A stretch of DNA of 60,862 nt from Nitrospira sp. UBA5698 (lineage in GTDB: Bacteria; Nitrospirota; Nitrospiria; Nitrospirales; Nitrospiraceae). The translations under genes were made by a program, and so were the position numbers. Below are positions 35,903-44,404 of this stretch, piece after piece. Where the stretch lies: contig DIHK01000072.1 in the NCBI GenBank assembly GCA_002420115.1, positions 57,006 through 117,867 of the forward strand, given 5' to 3'. Below the pieces are notes generated by a model. That model was given only the letters and a program-made list of their open reading frames with translations. It was not told the DNA's origin and made no database searches. Numbering within the stretch: the first letter of the stretch is position 1; every line of letters starts with the position of its first letter.

Positions 35903-35978
35903 GCGCCCGTAGCTCAATGGATAGAGCATCTGACTACGGATCAGAAGGTTACAGGTTCAAGTCCTGTCGGGCGCACCA
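35903..35978 (+). tRNA. tRNA-Arg (anticodon ACG)
   Basis: A complete cloverleaf: acceptor GCGCCCG pairs with CGGGCGC, D-arm AGCTC..GAGC, anticodon stem TCTGA/TCAGA around loop CTACGGA giving anticodon ACG (wobble A becomes inosine by TadA), and T-arm with GGTTCAAGTCC. The discriminator is A and CCA is encoded (35976-35978). It decodes CGU/CGC/CGA. No other tRNA is adjacent, but degenerate copies of its 3' end follow. Confidence 0.96.
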
Positions 35979-36202
35979 AACGGATCCTCTACCACTCCTA
36001 TACGTTGCTGACGAATCTGAATTCACTCGATTCAGTCCGATCGGGCGCACCAAATAGACTCTCTACGGTTCCTGTGCTTTGCTGGCGGATCTGAATCCAC
36101 TCGATTCAGTCCTGTTGGGTGCACCACAGCCAGCCGACTCCTCTCACTGCTGCCTCGTTGACGGTTCAGAATTTATCAAGTCCAGTCCTGTCGGCCACAC
36201 CA
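35979..36202 (+). repeat. Three tRNA-sized tandem repeats ending in tRNA-Arg 3'-like sequence
   Basis: Units 35979-36051, 36052-36126 and 36127-36202 are 73, 75 and 76 bp long, the length of the tRNA. Each ends with a version of the T-arm and acceptor 3' strand plus CCA (CAGTCCGATCGGGCGCACCA, CAGTCCTGTTGGGTGCACCA, CAGTCCTGTCGGCCACACCA). Units 1 and 2 are also alike upstream (GAATCTGAATTCACTCGATT versus GGATCTGAATCCACTCGATT); unit 3 is more diverged. None keeps the tRNA 5' half, so they are not functional tRNAs. They may be decayed duplications or repeated attachment-site relics. Confidence 0.75.
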
Positions 36203-36265
36203 CACAGAGCCTGCATGAGCTAGGCAGCGTACGTCGTGAAGCGCTGCGGCCAACGATGTCACAAG

Positions 36266-36346
36266 AGTTTCATGTTCCACGCTTCAGGTGTTTCGTTTCT
36301 GCATAACTTGAAACGTGAGACATGAAACCTGAAACGTGAAACTCAG
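36266..36346. repeat. Dispersed TGAAACN repeat copy
   Basis: Contains TTTCTGCATAACTTGAAACG then TGAGACATGAAACCTGAAAC and GTGAAACTCAGGATC, a 7-bp-periodic tract nearly identical in plan to copies at 39046-39092, 58503-58557 and 60527-60560. Confidence 0.75.
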
Positions 36347-36387
36347 GATCAAGGGAGCGTGCGACGTTTCGCCGTTCAGCAGGTTGA

Positions 36388-36410
36388 GAGGCCTGGCTAA
36401 TCCAGGCCTC
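36388..36410 (-). terminator. Hairpin downstream of the Rh-type channel gene
   Basis: GAGGCCTGG (36388-36396) pairs perfectly with CCAGGCCTC (36402-36410). It lies 42 bp past the stop of the minus-strand channel gene; no T-run follows, so it may be a terminator or an mRNA 3'-end stabiliser. Confidence 0.5.
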
Positions 36411-36451
36411 CCACTATGTCATTCACAGGCAAACGAAAGAGGCTTCACCCA

Positions 36452-37723
36452 TCACGTACGAGCTGCAGGCCGAGCAAGAAGTTCTTTCTGTAGGGCGTCG
36501 ATATCGGCCTTAGCCCCAAGCGCCAGTTCCTCCACCCGTCGTTCACTCTCCGGGCCCGGCACATGGGAGAATTCGTGGCAATCTTCGTAGGCCTGCTCGG
36601 TTGTTCCGGTCGCTCGAATCACCGCACCGGCAATGGCGCCTCCAATGATGGCGATCCCAAGCGTCATGGCAATGCCCACAAGCTGTACACCGGCAACGCC
36701 CGGCACAACAACGATCGCCATGAGTCCGCCGAGTAACCCCGGCATACCATGCAGATTGTGGACGCCGCAGGTATCGACAAGCTTGATCTTCGATTCAAGC
36801 ATGGGCTGAATAAACACATAGCCAATGACCGACAGCGCACCGGCCAGCAACCCGATCCCAAACGCACCGGTCGGGCTGACCAGATTACAGGTCGAGCCAA
36901 TCGAGACCCCACCTGCCAAGGCCGCATTGGCCATATCGACCATCGACGTTTTCCCATGGTGGAAGTGGGTGCTGAGGAAATAGGTGGAGAGCGTTGCCCC
37001 GCTCAAGGCCAGAATCGTATTCACGATAGTCTGAGGCATCTCTTCAAACGGTACGATCGCCGTCGCAAAACTCGGCCAGAACAGCCACAGCACCATGGAC
37101 CCCAGCATCGCAAATCGATCGGAGGTCGGATCGGACTCAATCGGCTGACTTCGCTGCGCCGTCGTCGTCAGAACCAACGACGCTGCCAGACCAAAGTAGG
37201 CCCCGAATGCGTGGATGACGATCGAACCAGCCGAATCCTGAAACCCTTTGGTCAACCCGGCCCCATTGTCCAAGACGAGATATTCGTTGAGGGCATAAAG
37301 CGGAACCAACAGCAACGTGAGGAGCGCATATTGAAATACCCGCAAACGCCCCAGCACGGCTCCCATCGCAATGAGCGCCGTTGCGACGGAGAATTCAGCG
37401 TACAGGAGTGCATCGACCGTATGGGCCTTCAACTCGTGCCCCACCACCCCATTAGCTCGCAGCAGCATGTACAGAGGGAGTCCCGTGGCCACGACAAGAT
37501 AGGTGCCGGTCGTCGCGCCAAAACCATATCGGCGGACAAAGACCATGAGAAATCCGAACCCGACGACCAACATGGCCAGGATGTGGATCGAGTAGTTGTA
37601 TTGTGCGACTAGCCGGGCCTCATTCACCGCACCCGCCGGCGCTTCGGCACTGGCCCAACTGGTGAGGCACAAGAAAAACAGACCCGCTGCGCTGAGCATC
37701 TTGACCCAGAAACTGTTCGGCAT
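36452..37723 (-). CDS. Rh-type ammonia/ammonium channel (Rh50-like)
   Basis: 423 residues with a signal-like N-terminus and about eleven membrane segments. AAGGAGG lies 5 bp before the ATG at 37723 and fixes the start. The motifs are those of Rhesus-type channels, not AmtB: GSIVIHAFGAYFGL (His171), FAMLGSMVLWLFWPSF, and DTCGVHNLHGMPGLLGG (His322/His325), where AmtB would show DFAGG and DVFGVHGVGG. The two His in the pore are the twin-His pair that conducts NH3. In cultured nitrifiers Rh50 is known from ammonia-oxidising proteobacteria and comammox Nitrospira clade A. No GlnK gene is adjacent, which is usual for Rh but not for Amt. Confidence 0.9.
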   Translation of the reverse strand: MPNSFWVKMLSAAGLFFLCLTSWASAEAPAGAVNEARLVAQYNYSIHILAMLVVGFGFLMVFVRRYGFGATTGTYLVVATGLPLYMLLRANGVVGHELKAHTVDALLYAEFSVATALIAMGAVLGRLRVFQYALLTLLLVPLYALNEYLVLDNGAGLTKGFQDSAGSIVIHAFGAYFGLAASLVLTTTAQRSQPIESDPTSDRFAMLGSMVLWLFWPSFATAIVPFEEMPQTIVNTILALSGATLSTYFLSTHFHHGKTSMVDMANAALAGGVSIGSTCNLVSPTGAFGIGLLAGALSVIGYVFIQPMLESKIKLVDTCGVHNLHGMPGLLGGLMAIVVVPGVAGVQLVGIAMTLGIAIIGGAIAGAVIRATGTTEQAYEDCHEFSHVPGPESERRVEELALGAKADIDALQKELLARPAART

Positions 37724-38003
37724 GGAGGCCTCCTTGGACAATAGGAGTGAATGGGGGGAGCTTATAGGGCTGGTAGTGTACTGCACTCACAAGCGCGTTT
37801 GTCAAACATCCCCACAGGTCTATTTCTCAGTCTAGTCACTCAGCCGATTGTCGATCTCTTTACTTGTGAAATACGGGATAGGCACAAGGTGCGTGACAAA
37901 CCAAGAGGAGGAAGGATTTTCCAGAAATATTCAGCTCTCACAATGGGTTAGTGGTCGGCAAGCCTTGCGGAGTTGAGAGACATGAGTATAATGATAACCA
38001 TTC

Positions 38004-38972
38004 ATGCGTATGATTGGCTCGCTGCTCCTTCTGATCGCCCTTGTTCTGCCGGCTCACGTTCCATCGTCGTCATGGGCAGCAGCCAGTTACGAAGACAGCC
38101 TCAAGCAGTTGGCAGAAGGTGTGACGGAACGAGCTGCCAAAGCGAAAAAACAGCGACTCGCCGTGCTCGACTTTACCGACGCACAGGGTGAACCGACGCC
38201 GGTCGGGCAATTCCTCGCCGAAGAACTTGGAACACAAATCATGGTGGCCGGTGAGCTGACGACAGTCGATCGCACCCTGATCTACTCGACTTTGAAAAAG
38301 ATGCAGCTCGAGCACATCGATCCGGCCCACGCCAAGACTGTCCGGCGCGCAGCCAAGGCCATCCGTGCCGACATCTTCGTATCAGGTACGTACACCGACA
38401 CACCAGAAGGCCTGCAAGTAACCGTACGGCTGATCACTCCGAAACAGGCGCAATCGATCAGTGCCACTCGGACGACCTTCCCGAAAACTGGTCCCCTGAG
38501 CACGTTCTTCAAGAAGGAAGATCCTCCACCAGGAATACTGCCGGCCGAAAAACCAAAGGAACCCACACCACCTCCAGGATTAGGAACCTATCGAAACGAC
38601 GCCTACGAGTTCGTCGTCACGTCGATTGAGCAACAGCCCCGCCGGGTGAAACTGGATGCCACTGTCGCGAATCATTCCTCCCGTGATCTCAAGCTCCTGT
38701 GTCACTTGCAAAATACGGTGCTGAAGGACGAACATGGGAACGTATGGCATCAGACTGTAGAGGAGAACCGTGAAGGTCTCTGCACGCGAGGCATCGAACT
38801 GTCCCCCCGTCGAAAACAGCGGGTGGTCTTCGTGTTCACACAACCATCGGACGCCTTGGCTTCCGAGTTTACACTCTCGTTTCATGAGCAATTACCAAGG
38901 CGAGATGCCTCATTCACCATCGAGAAGTTAAAGCTGGAGACCGCTCCCAGTCAAGGAGAGCTGACGCCGTAA
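38004..38972 (+). CDS. Secreted protein with FlgO/CsgG-like domain
   Basis: 322 residues with a signal peptide (LLLLIALVLPAHVPSSSWAA). Residues about 45-150 form a FlgO/CsgG-like fold (QRLAVLDFTDAQGEPTPVGQFLAEELGTQI...VDRTLIYSTL; RADIFVSGTYTDTPEGLQVTVRLI, here quoted in pieces). A Pro-rich linker (EKPKEPTPPPG) leads to a second beta-rich domain (about 195-310) with paired Cys, resembling DUF4352-like accessory domains. FlgO proteins are outer-membrane lipoproteins of the flagellum or related assemblies, but this one has no lipobox and no flagellar genes nearby; function is open. Confidence 0.65.
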   Translation: MRMIGSLLLLIALVLPAHVPSSSWAAASYEDSLKQLAEGVTERAAKAKKQRLAVLDFTDAQGEPTPVGQFLAEELGTQIMVAGELTTVDRTLIYSTLKKMQLEHIDPAHAKTVRRAAKAIRADIFVSGTYTDTPEGLQVTVRLITPKQAQSISATRTTFPKTGPLSTFFKKEDPPPGILPAEKPKEPTPPPGLGTYRNDAYEFVVTSIEQQPRRVKLDATVANHSSRDLKLLCHLQNTVLKDEHGNVWHQTVEENREGLCTRGIELSPRRKQRVVFVFTQPSDALASEFTLSFHEQLPRRDASFTIEKLKLETAPSQGELTP

Positions 38973-38980
38973 CTGGTAGT

Positions 38981-39092
38981 CGTGAAACGTGAGGCGTGAA
39001 GCGTCGCACGTTTGGGAGTTGGAGGCCTGGAGTTTGAAGAGTGTGATTTCCGCATAACTTGAAACCTGAAACTTGAAACTTGAAACTCAGTT
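38981..39092. repeat. Dispersed repeat, two subtypes in one spacer
   Basis: CGTGAAACGTGAGGCGTGAA at 38981-39000 matches the copy inside the membrane-protein gene at 13283; TTTCCGCATAACTTGAAACC then TGAAACTTGAAACTTGAAAC (39046-39085) is the 7-bp-periodic subtype. The two sit between the stop of the FlgO-like gene and thiD. Confidence 0.8.
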
Positions 39093-39134
39093 CCAAAGGA
39101 ATGAACAACGCTTCACAGCGTTTGAAAGTAACCT

Positions 39135-39938
39135 ATGCCACAGACCATCAAACAAGTGCTGACGATAGCCGGATCGGATTCCGGTGGAGGCGCCGGCATT
39201 CAGGCCGATCTCAAGGCCATGTCTGCCAACGGCGTCTTTGCCATGTCCGTCATCACCGCCGTCACGGCTCAGAATACCGAGGAAGTGACGGACGTGTTCG
39301 AGTTACCGACGAGCATCATCGCCTCGCAACTCGACGCGGTCTTCGACGATTTCGACGTCGCCGCAGTGAAGACCGGCATGTTGTCGTCGACAACCATCGT
39401 TGAAACTGTCGTTAAGATGCTGGCCCCTCAAAAGATCAGCCTCCTCGTCGTAGACCCGGTGATGGTCTCGAAGAGCGGTCATTCTTTGTTACAACCGGAT
39501 GCCGTGGACGCGATGAAAACACAGTTGCTGCCGCTCGCGTTCGTGGTCACTCCGAATATCCATGAGGCGCAACAATTATCAGGGATCCAGATCACCTCCT
39601 TGGCCGACGCGCGACGAGCCGCCAAGGTCATCCATGGGTTCGGGTGCAAGCACGTGCTGATCAAGGGAGGCCATCTGCCCAGCGAACGGGCGACGGATCT
39701 CCTCTACGACGGTCGGTTCTTTAACGTTCTGAAGGGCGAGTTCATCGAGACCAGCCATACCCATGGCACCGGTTGTACCTTTGCCTCTGCGCTGGCCGCT
39801 CACCTTGCCAGAGGCCGTTCCGTGTTGGATGCGGCACAAGCGGCCAAAACCTACGTCACGCAGGCCATCCGGCATGGATTGGCAATCGGCCATGGCCACG
39901 GACCAACCGATCATTTTTATTTCCTGGAGCGAGAGTGA
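39135..39938 (+). CDS. thiD: Hydroxymethylpyrimidine/phosphomethylpyrimidine kinase
   Basis: 267 residues, ribokinase-like fold. The opening TIAGSDSGGGAGIQADLKAM is the ThiD signature; the catalytic region SHTHGTGCTFASALAAHLA (about 211-229) carries the anion hole and general base. It phosphorylates HMP twice in thiamin synthesis. No TPP riboswitch is visible upstream and no other thi gene is adjacent, apart from a possible ThiS-like carrier 5 kb away. The gene is flanked by inverted copies of the dispersed repeat (39046-39085 and 39949-39990), which is unusual for a housekeeping gene. Confidence 0.95.
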   Translation: MPQTIKQVLTIAGSDSGGGAGIQADLKAMSANGVFAMSVITAVTAQNTEEVTDVFELPTSIIASQLDAVFDDFDVAAVKTGMLSSTTIVETVVKMLAPQKISLLVVDPVMVSKSGHSLLQPDAVDAMKTQLLPLAFVVTPNIHEAQQLSGIQITSLADARRAAKVIHGFGCKHVLIKGGHLPSERATDLLYDGRFFNVLKGEFIETSHTHGTGCTFASALAAHLARGRSVLDAAQAAKTYVTQAIRHGLAIGHGHGPTDHFYFLERE

Positions 39939-39948
39939 ATGGCTCGAG

Positions 39949-39990
39949 TTTTAGGTTTCATGTTTCACGTTTCAAGTTATGCGGAAACCA
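39949..39990. repeat. Dispersed TGAAACN repeat, inverted relative to the copy before thiD
   Basis: TTTTAGGTTTCATGTTTCAC then GTTTCAAGTTATGCGGAAAC is the reverse complement of the plan seen at 39046-39085. The two copies therefore flank thiD as inverted repeats. Confidence 0.75.
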
Positions 39991-40020
39991 AATCCTCAAG
40001 CCTCTGACCGCCAACTCCCC

Positions 40021-40800
40021 ATGGAAGAACGCTTCTCCTTTCTTGATCCCCAGGGACATCGAATCGCTGCGATTGTGAGCCTCCCCCCAGGGAGGACAGA
40101 CAAGATTGCCGTCTTATGCCACGGGTTTCTCTCCTCCAAAACCAGTTCGACGAATAAGACCCTCACTCGTTTGCTGGTCGACCAGGGGATCGGCACCTGT
40201 TGCTTCGACTTCTTTGGGCAAGGAGAAAGCGACGGCCCGTTCGAGCAGATCACGACAACCTTGGGAGTGCACCAAGCTCAGGCGGCCATCGACCTCATGA
40301 AGCAGAACGGCTATCGTCACATTGGATTAATGGGGTCAAGCTTCGGCGGGCTGGTGTCGATTCTGACGGCCGCTCAGCGGACAGATCTGGCGTGCCTGGC
40401 CCTCAAATGCCCAGTCGTCGATTTTGCGGAAGAGTTACGGTTGGGATTCGGTCCTGATGAGATGGCACAATGGAAGGCGACGGACACGATTCCCAATATC
40501 ATGGGTGGTCCTGACCGAATCAGCCTCCGGTACGCCTTTTATGAAGATGCTCTGCAGCGAATCGCCTACGACCCCGCACGATCCATCACGGCTCCCACCA
40601 TCATCGTCCAAGGCGACAAGGATGAGCACGTCCCGCTTCATCAGAGCCGGCGACTCTTTGAAACGCTACGAGTCAAAAAACACCTCGAGATGCTGCCGGG
40701 GGCCGACCATCAGTTCACGAAGGGGGAGGATTTCAACCGGATGACAAGCCTGATTGCTGAGTGGCTGATTCATCACCTCTCCAGCCCGCATTATCCGTAG
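40021..40800 (+). CDS. Alpha/beta hydrolase, serine esterase-like
   Basis: About 259 residues from ATG 40021. An in-frame ATG at 39979 would lie inside the dispersed repeat and add 14 poorly folding residues, so I prefer the later start, though neither has a good ribosome-binding site. Core motifs: oxyanion loop LCHGFLSS, nucleophile elbow GLMGSSFGGLVS (Ser about 112), acid in VQGDKDEHVP and His in GADHQFT. The family includes feruloyl and acyl esterases and peptidases; substrate unknown. No signal peptide. Confidence 0.82.
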   Translation: MEERFSFLDPQGHRIAAIVSLPPGRTDKIAVLCHGFLSSKTSSTNKTLTRLLVDQGIGTCCFDFFGQGESDGPFEQITTTLGVHQAQAAIDLMKQNGYRHIGLMGSSFGGLVSILTAAQRTDLACLALKCPVVDFAEELRLGFGPDEMAQWKATDTIPNIMGGPDRISLRYAFYEDALQRIAYDPARSITAPTIIVQGDKDEHVPLHQSRRLFETLRVKKHLEMLPGADHQFTKGEDFNRMTSLIAEWLIHHLSSPHYP

Positions 40801-40915
40801 CGTGAAACGTGATGCGTGAGGTGTCCAAAAGCCGTGAAGCGTCGTTCGTGAAACGTGAAGCGTCTAAATCCGTAATGAGATACGCTTCACGAACGACAAG
40901 CGACGGATATCGTCA
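40801..40915. repeat. Dispersed GTGAARC repeat with a clear hairpin
   Basis: After CGTGAAACGTGATGCGTGAG the core is GTCGTTCGTGAAACGTGAAG (40841-40860) facing ACGCTTCACGAACGAC (40882-40897), arms that pair except for one 7-bp unit present only on the left. Centre TCTAAATCCGTAATGAGA resembles the centre of copies at 51734 and 55425. Sits between convergent genes. Confidence 0.8.
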
Positions 40916-40921
40916 CGACAA

Positions 40922-41710
40922 TTAAATTGTGATGATCTGATCTTCTCGAAGAAACCCAACCTGTTCAATCTCAAACCTGCTGATTTCAGCCTGGATCTGG
41001 GTTTTGAAGGCAGGCTTCATGTGATAGGCATAGACCGGGAGCTCAGGTCGCCCGAGCTTTTGAAACTCTTTAAAAAACAACGACGGCGTCAGGTGTTTTG
41101 ATTTTTTCGCCAACGCCCCTAGTTCGTCGGGGAAAGACGATTCAATGAAGGCAGCCTTCAGGTTAGGGGTTGTCCGGCCCACACTCCAAATGTCCTCAGT
41201 CTGATAGGTATCACCGCTATAGAGCAGCGCGGCATTCTGGTCCTTCACGACATACCCGACCGTTGGCACGGCATGATTGACCGGCACGGGAATGACGTCG
41301 AGATGGCCCAGCGTGACCGGCTTGCCGGGTTCGAGAATGTGGGCCTGGAAGACCGGATGGTTCCGATCAGGCAGCTGAAAAAAATTCGGATAGACCTTAT
41401 CATTAAATACATGGTCCATCAGCCCCTGCATCACCGATTCAGTCGCCGCGACCAGAACCGGAGTATCGAATCCTTCCGCAAGGTTGTCGGCCAAGAGCGG
41501 GAGCCCCTTAATATGGTCGAAGTGCAGGTGGCTCAGCAGCACGACACGGATACGGCGTTGTTCGGCCATAGTGAGCTGAACACCGATCGTGCCGGCATCC
41601 AAGAGCACCGAGCCATCAATAAGAAACCCACAGCTCTCCTGACGGATCGGCCTCTCCGTTCCATCAACGAGACAATCCGCCCCATGGCACCCCAATACTC
41701 GTATCTGCAT
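40922..41710 (-). CDS. Metallo-beta-lactamase-fold protein, class II cyclic-nucleotide phosphodiesterase-like
   Basis: 262 residues. Zinc motif SHLHFDHIKGLPLLADN (about 60-76), further ligands in PVNHAVPTVGY and LYSGDTYQTEDIW. The pattern matches class II 3',5'-cyclic-nucleotide phosphodiesterases (PDE1/CpdP type), where SHxHxDHI-GLP and NHxxPxxGY recur; a general MBL hydrolase such as an arylsulphatase-like enzyme is the alternative. No signal peptide. It is the last gene before the AT-rich spacer and the secretion locus, and could remove the nucleotide made by the cyclase there; this link is inferred. Confidence 0.75.
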   Translation of the reverse strand: MQIRVLGCHGADCLVDGTERPIRQESCGFLIDGSVLLDAGTIGVQLTMAEQRRIRVVLLSHLHFDHIKGLPLLADNLAEGFDTPVLVAATESVMQGLMDHVFNDKVYPNFFQLPDRNHPVFQAHILEPGKPVTLGHLDVIPVPVNHAVPTVGYVVKDQNAALLYSGDTYQTEDIWSVGRTTPNLKAAFIESSFPDELGALAKKSKHLTPSLFFKEFQKLGRPELPVYAYHMKPAFKTQIQAEISRFEIEQVGFLREDQIITI

Positions 41711-42569
41711 AGAAAAAAGGCGACTATGTCTTAGTTTGTGGCTGGCTACCGGGAAACCGAGTCATACCAGGTAGGATCTCGTGAGCACCTAACATTTTGC
41801 CTCATCCAGTGGTCTACCGTACCATGGTGAGCCGGCCTTTGTCATTGCCTAATGCCGCAATACCCTTGATGAAAAATCGAATCTATCCTTACGAGTATGG
41901 GGCAAACACTATCAGTGTAATGTCGCAGTCACTTCGCAAGAGCTCTTCCTAATATTAACAACGACTTTCTCTTACTATCTTGAGTTAGTACCACGATTCA
42001 AAAGAGGTCTCCTATCCCAACTCAAGCCTGAAGCAACTGTTTCTCACCGTAAGAAATACGAATCTGACGAACAGAGCTCCCAACCCCCAAAAGCCATCCT
42101 CCGACGTCTAGACACTCTTACTACCAAATAGTTCGGTATAAAAAGTTATACTGGTATTCTCGATGAATTCCAACAAGGTGAATCCAAACGGACTCTGAAT
42201 CTATTTGCATACATACGATTTATTTCTTCCACATCCATCATCACTAAGCACCCTGCAGAATACCCCAACATCTTAATATATCGCATGTAAATCAGGGGCA
42301 AGCCCACTCCATTCAGTCCTGGTTTGCTCCTTGCGCAGAGCTACGAAATGGAGAAAGAGGGTTGCAAAATCGTCCAGATGGTTGTAATGACTCCACCTGC
42401 CTGAAGTGAGACAGAGGCTCCTCATGCTCAACCGCTGGCAAAGCATTCACAATGCTCCTATCACAATCACGAGACCATTGATTATAGGCCAAGCAGGATC
42501 AGGCGGGCTGCGAGTAGGAGAAGAACTAAAGATCGTTTCCTAAACGAGTGCACTAACCGGGAGGGCTCC
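41711..42569. other. AT-rich gene-free region upstream of the secretion locus
   Basis: About 860 bp with markedly lower GC than the flanks and no convincing gene on either strand. It separates the divergent PDE-like gene from the lectin-domain gene and must hold their promoters. GGGAGGG at 42559-42565 is the ribosome-binding site for the gene at 42570. The rest may be a long leader, a decayed gene or silencer-protein target; I found no clear operator or sigma-54 site. Confidence 0.55.
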
Positions 42570-44330
42570 ATGAAATATCTACGGTGGATTGGATTGATAC
42601 CGAGTCTACTGATCGTCGGAGCCATAGGAGAGTTGCTGGCGCCGCTGCCTTCGCATGCGCTGACTGTGAAGATCGATGGGGCAACTGTGCAAATTTCTAC
42701 CACTGCCGCTGCCTGTACCTCGGGCTATAACCTCTGTGCCTTTATTCCGCCCGGTCGATACGGGAACTGGACCGTGGGAGACGTTTCTTCGACGAACCGA
42801 GCCAGAATTATGATCGGCGACAACAGCACAGCAAACAGTCTCGATCTCCTGAAGCTGACCGGCATCACCTTTACGCCGGTCCTGACGACAGGCACGAAAA
42901 CCACCACAGTCGTTGTCACACATACCTACAATGCCGGTGGCGGGAATCCACAGGGCAACTACTCATGGGGCTATGGCATGTCTGGGTACTTCGATCCCCC
43001 TGGTCCAACCGGTCTTGACGAGAACGTTGTCGGAAATAGGTTGAAGCAAATCGGCACTGGAAATTTCGCCGGTGTGAGTGTCACTCTCGGGTCCGGGATT
43101 GATACCGGTGCGCTAGCCACCCCATCAACAAAAAATCTTAGTGGGAGCATCTCGAGGACTAGTGCGGCAACCGTGGTCCGGCCGAATTGCAATACGGGCA
43201 GCGGCAGGTGTGCTCCGACAATCACGCAGACATTCACCATCACCGTGGTCGGCGCCGATAAGTTGGTGATGACCGACAGTATGATTGCCGCAGGTGGAAC
43301 TTGCCGGCAGATTGATCAGGTAATACCGATTCCACCGCACCTGTATGCGCTGATGCTCAAGTTGGACCCCCATGCGCCCAACGACATCAATCAGCTGAGT
43401 GAGTGGCTAAAAAAGATGGGCGAGAAGTATCTCAGAAAACCGATACAAAAAAAGCTGCTGGCGTATCTGATTCATGAACTGGAAAAGTGGCTAGCGAAAA
43501 CCGTTCCAGGGACCTGTCCTGAAATCGAGGAGGAGATTAACGAGGTCTTGCTAGACGACGAGGAGGCAGCATTGGTGGAAGCTGAAGCAGCCGGCGCCGT
43601 GCCCGCCACGTCTGGGAGCACGATCACGATCACGAAGAATACCAATCAAGCGACGAACGAGACCTTTACCTTCAACATCAGCCGTGAAGGCTCGTCATCG
43701 ACCGAGACAATCGCGATGGACGATCAAACTTCCCAGTCATTCGCCGTCGCGGTGGAGCCAGGGATAGCCTACAATATCACCGAACATTCGCTCGCCGGAT
43801 GGTCGTTGACCAACTCTTCTTGCGACGACGAGAGCCCCACAACGGCTGTCGTCGTCGAGGTGGGAGGCAATGTCACTTGTACCTTCAACAACAAGAAGTT
43901 CAGCAGTGATGATTATCGTGTGATCAGCGGCCCCGGCTTGACTTGGGACCAGGCGAGAACTGCGGCTCAAGCTCTGGGGCCCGGCTGGGACTTGGCCACC
44001 ATCACTTCGGCTGAAGAACAACAGTTCATCAATGGGCTGTTACCCGCCCCCGCTACAGGCTTGTACCGTTACTGGATAGGAGGGAGACAAGTAGGTCAGT
44101 TTGAGGAGCCCGCTGGTAATTGGGAGTGGATCAACAACGAAGGCATCTTTTGGAACAACGGAACAACAGGTATGTTTGCGAACTGGGCGGCGGGGGAGCC
44201 GAACAACTGCGGTGATGGAGAGCACCACTTGATCGTGTGGAGTCTAGGGCTGTCGTCGTGGACCTGGAATGACGAAGCATGCACATCGGTCGGAGGCTAT
44301 ATTGCGGAAAAACATTCTCCGCTGCCCTAA
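42570..44330 (+). CDS. Large secreted protein with C-terminal C-type lectin-like domain
   Basis: 586 residues. Signal peptide (LIPSLLIVGAIGELLAPLPSHA), then a unique beta-rich region (about 30-260), a helical charged segment (about 265-345, HLYALMLKLDP to DDEEAALVEAEAA), a prealbumin-like repeat (about 350-450, TITITKNTNQATNETFTFNI to GGNVTCTFNNKK, quoted in parts) and a C-type-lectin-like domain (about 455-580) with DDYRVISGPGLTWDQARTAA, WIGGRQ, FANWAAGEPNNCGDGEH and WNDEACT. The lectin domain keeps the EPN-like and WND motifs that bind Ca and sugar. Probably a surface or extracellular binding protein. It precedes TpsA on the same strand, with a hairpin between. Confidence 0.8.
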   Translation: MKYLRWIGLIPSLLIVGAIGELLAPLPSHALTVKIDGATVQISTTAAACTSGYNLCAFIPPGRYGNWTVGDVSSTNRARIMIGDNSTANSLDLLKLTGITFTPVLTTGTKTTTVVVTHTYNAGGGNPQGNYSWGYGMSGYFDPPGPTGLDENVVGNRLKQIGTGNFAGVSVTLGSGIDTGALATPSTKNLSGSISRTSAATVVRPNCNTGSGRCAPTITQTFTITVVGADKLVMTDSMIAAGGTCRQIDQVIPIPPHLYALMLKLDPHAPNDINQLSEWLKKMGEKYLRKPIQKKLLAYLIHELEKWLAKTVPGTCPEIEEEINEVLLDDEEAALVEAEAAGAVPATSGSTITITKNTNQATNETFTFNISREGSSSTETIAMDDQTSQSFAVAVEPGIAYNITEHSLAGWSLTNSSCDDESPTTAVVVEVGGNVTCTFNNKKFSSDDYRVISGPGLTWDQARTAAQALGPGWDLATITSAEEQQFINGLLPAPATGLYRYWIGGRQVGQFEEPAGNWEWINNEGIFWNNGTTGMFANWAAGEPNNCGDGEHHLIVWSLGLSSWTWNDEACTSVGGYIAEKHSPLP

Positions 44331-44404
44331 GACTTGAGTAGTGCGCTCTGGTTCCACCGTGGGACCGTCCGCAATTGCTGTGGGAATTGGTTTCTCTCAG
44401 TCAT

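Noticed and set aside
38973..39134. TPP riboswitch before thiD
   Set aside because: No CUGAGA/ACCUGA core; the spacer is filled by the dispersed repeats.
42421..42569. Sigma-54 promoter at CTGGCAAAGCATTCAC
   Set aside because: GG and GC elements are not at the required spacing.
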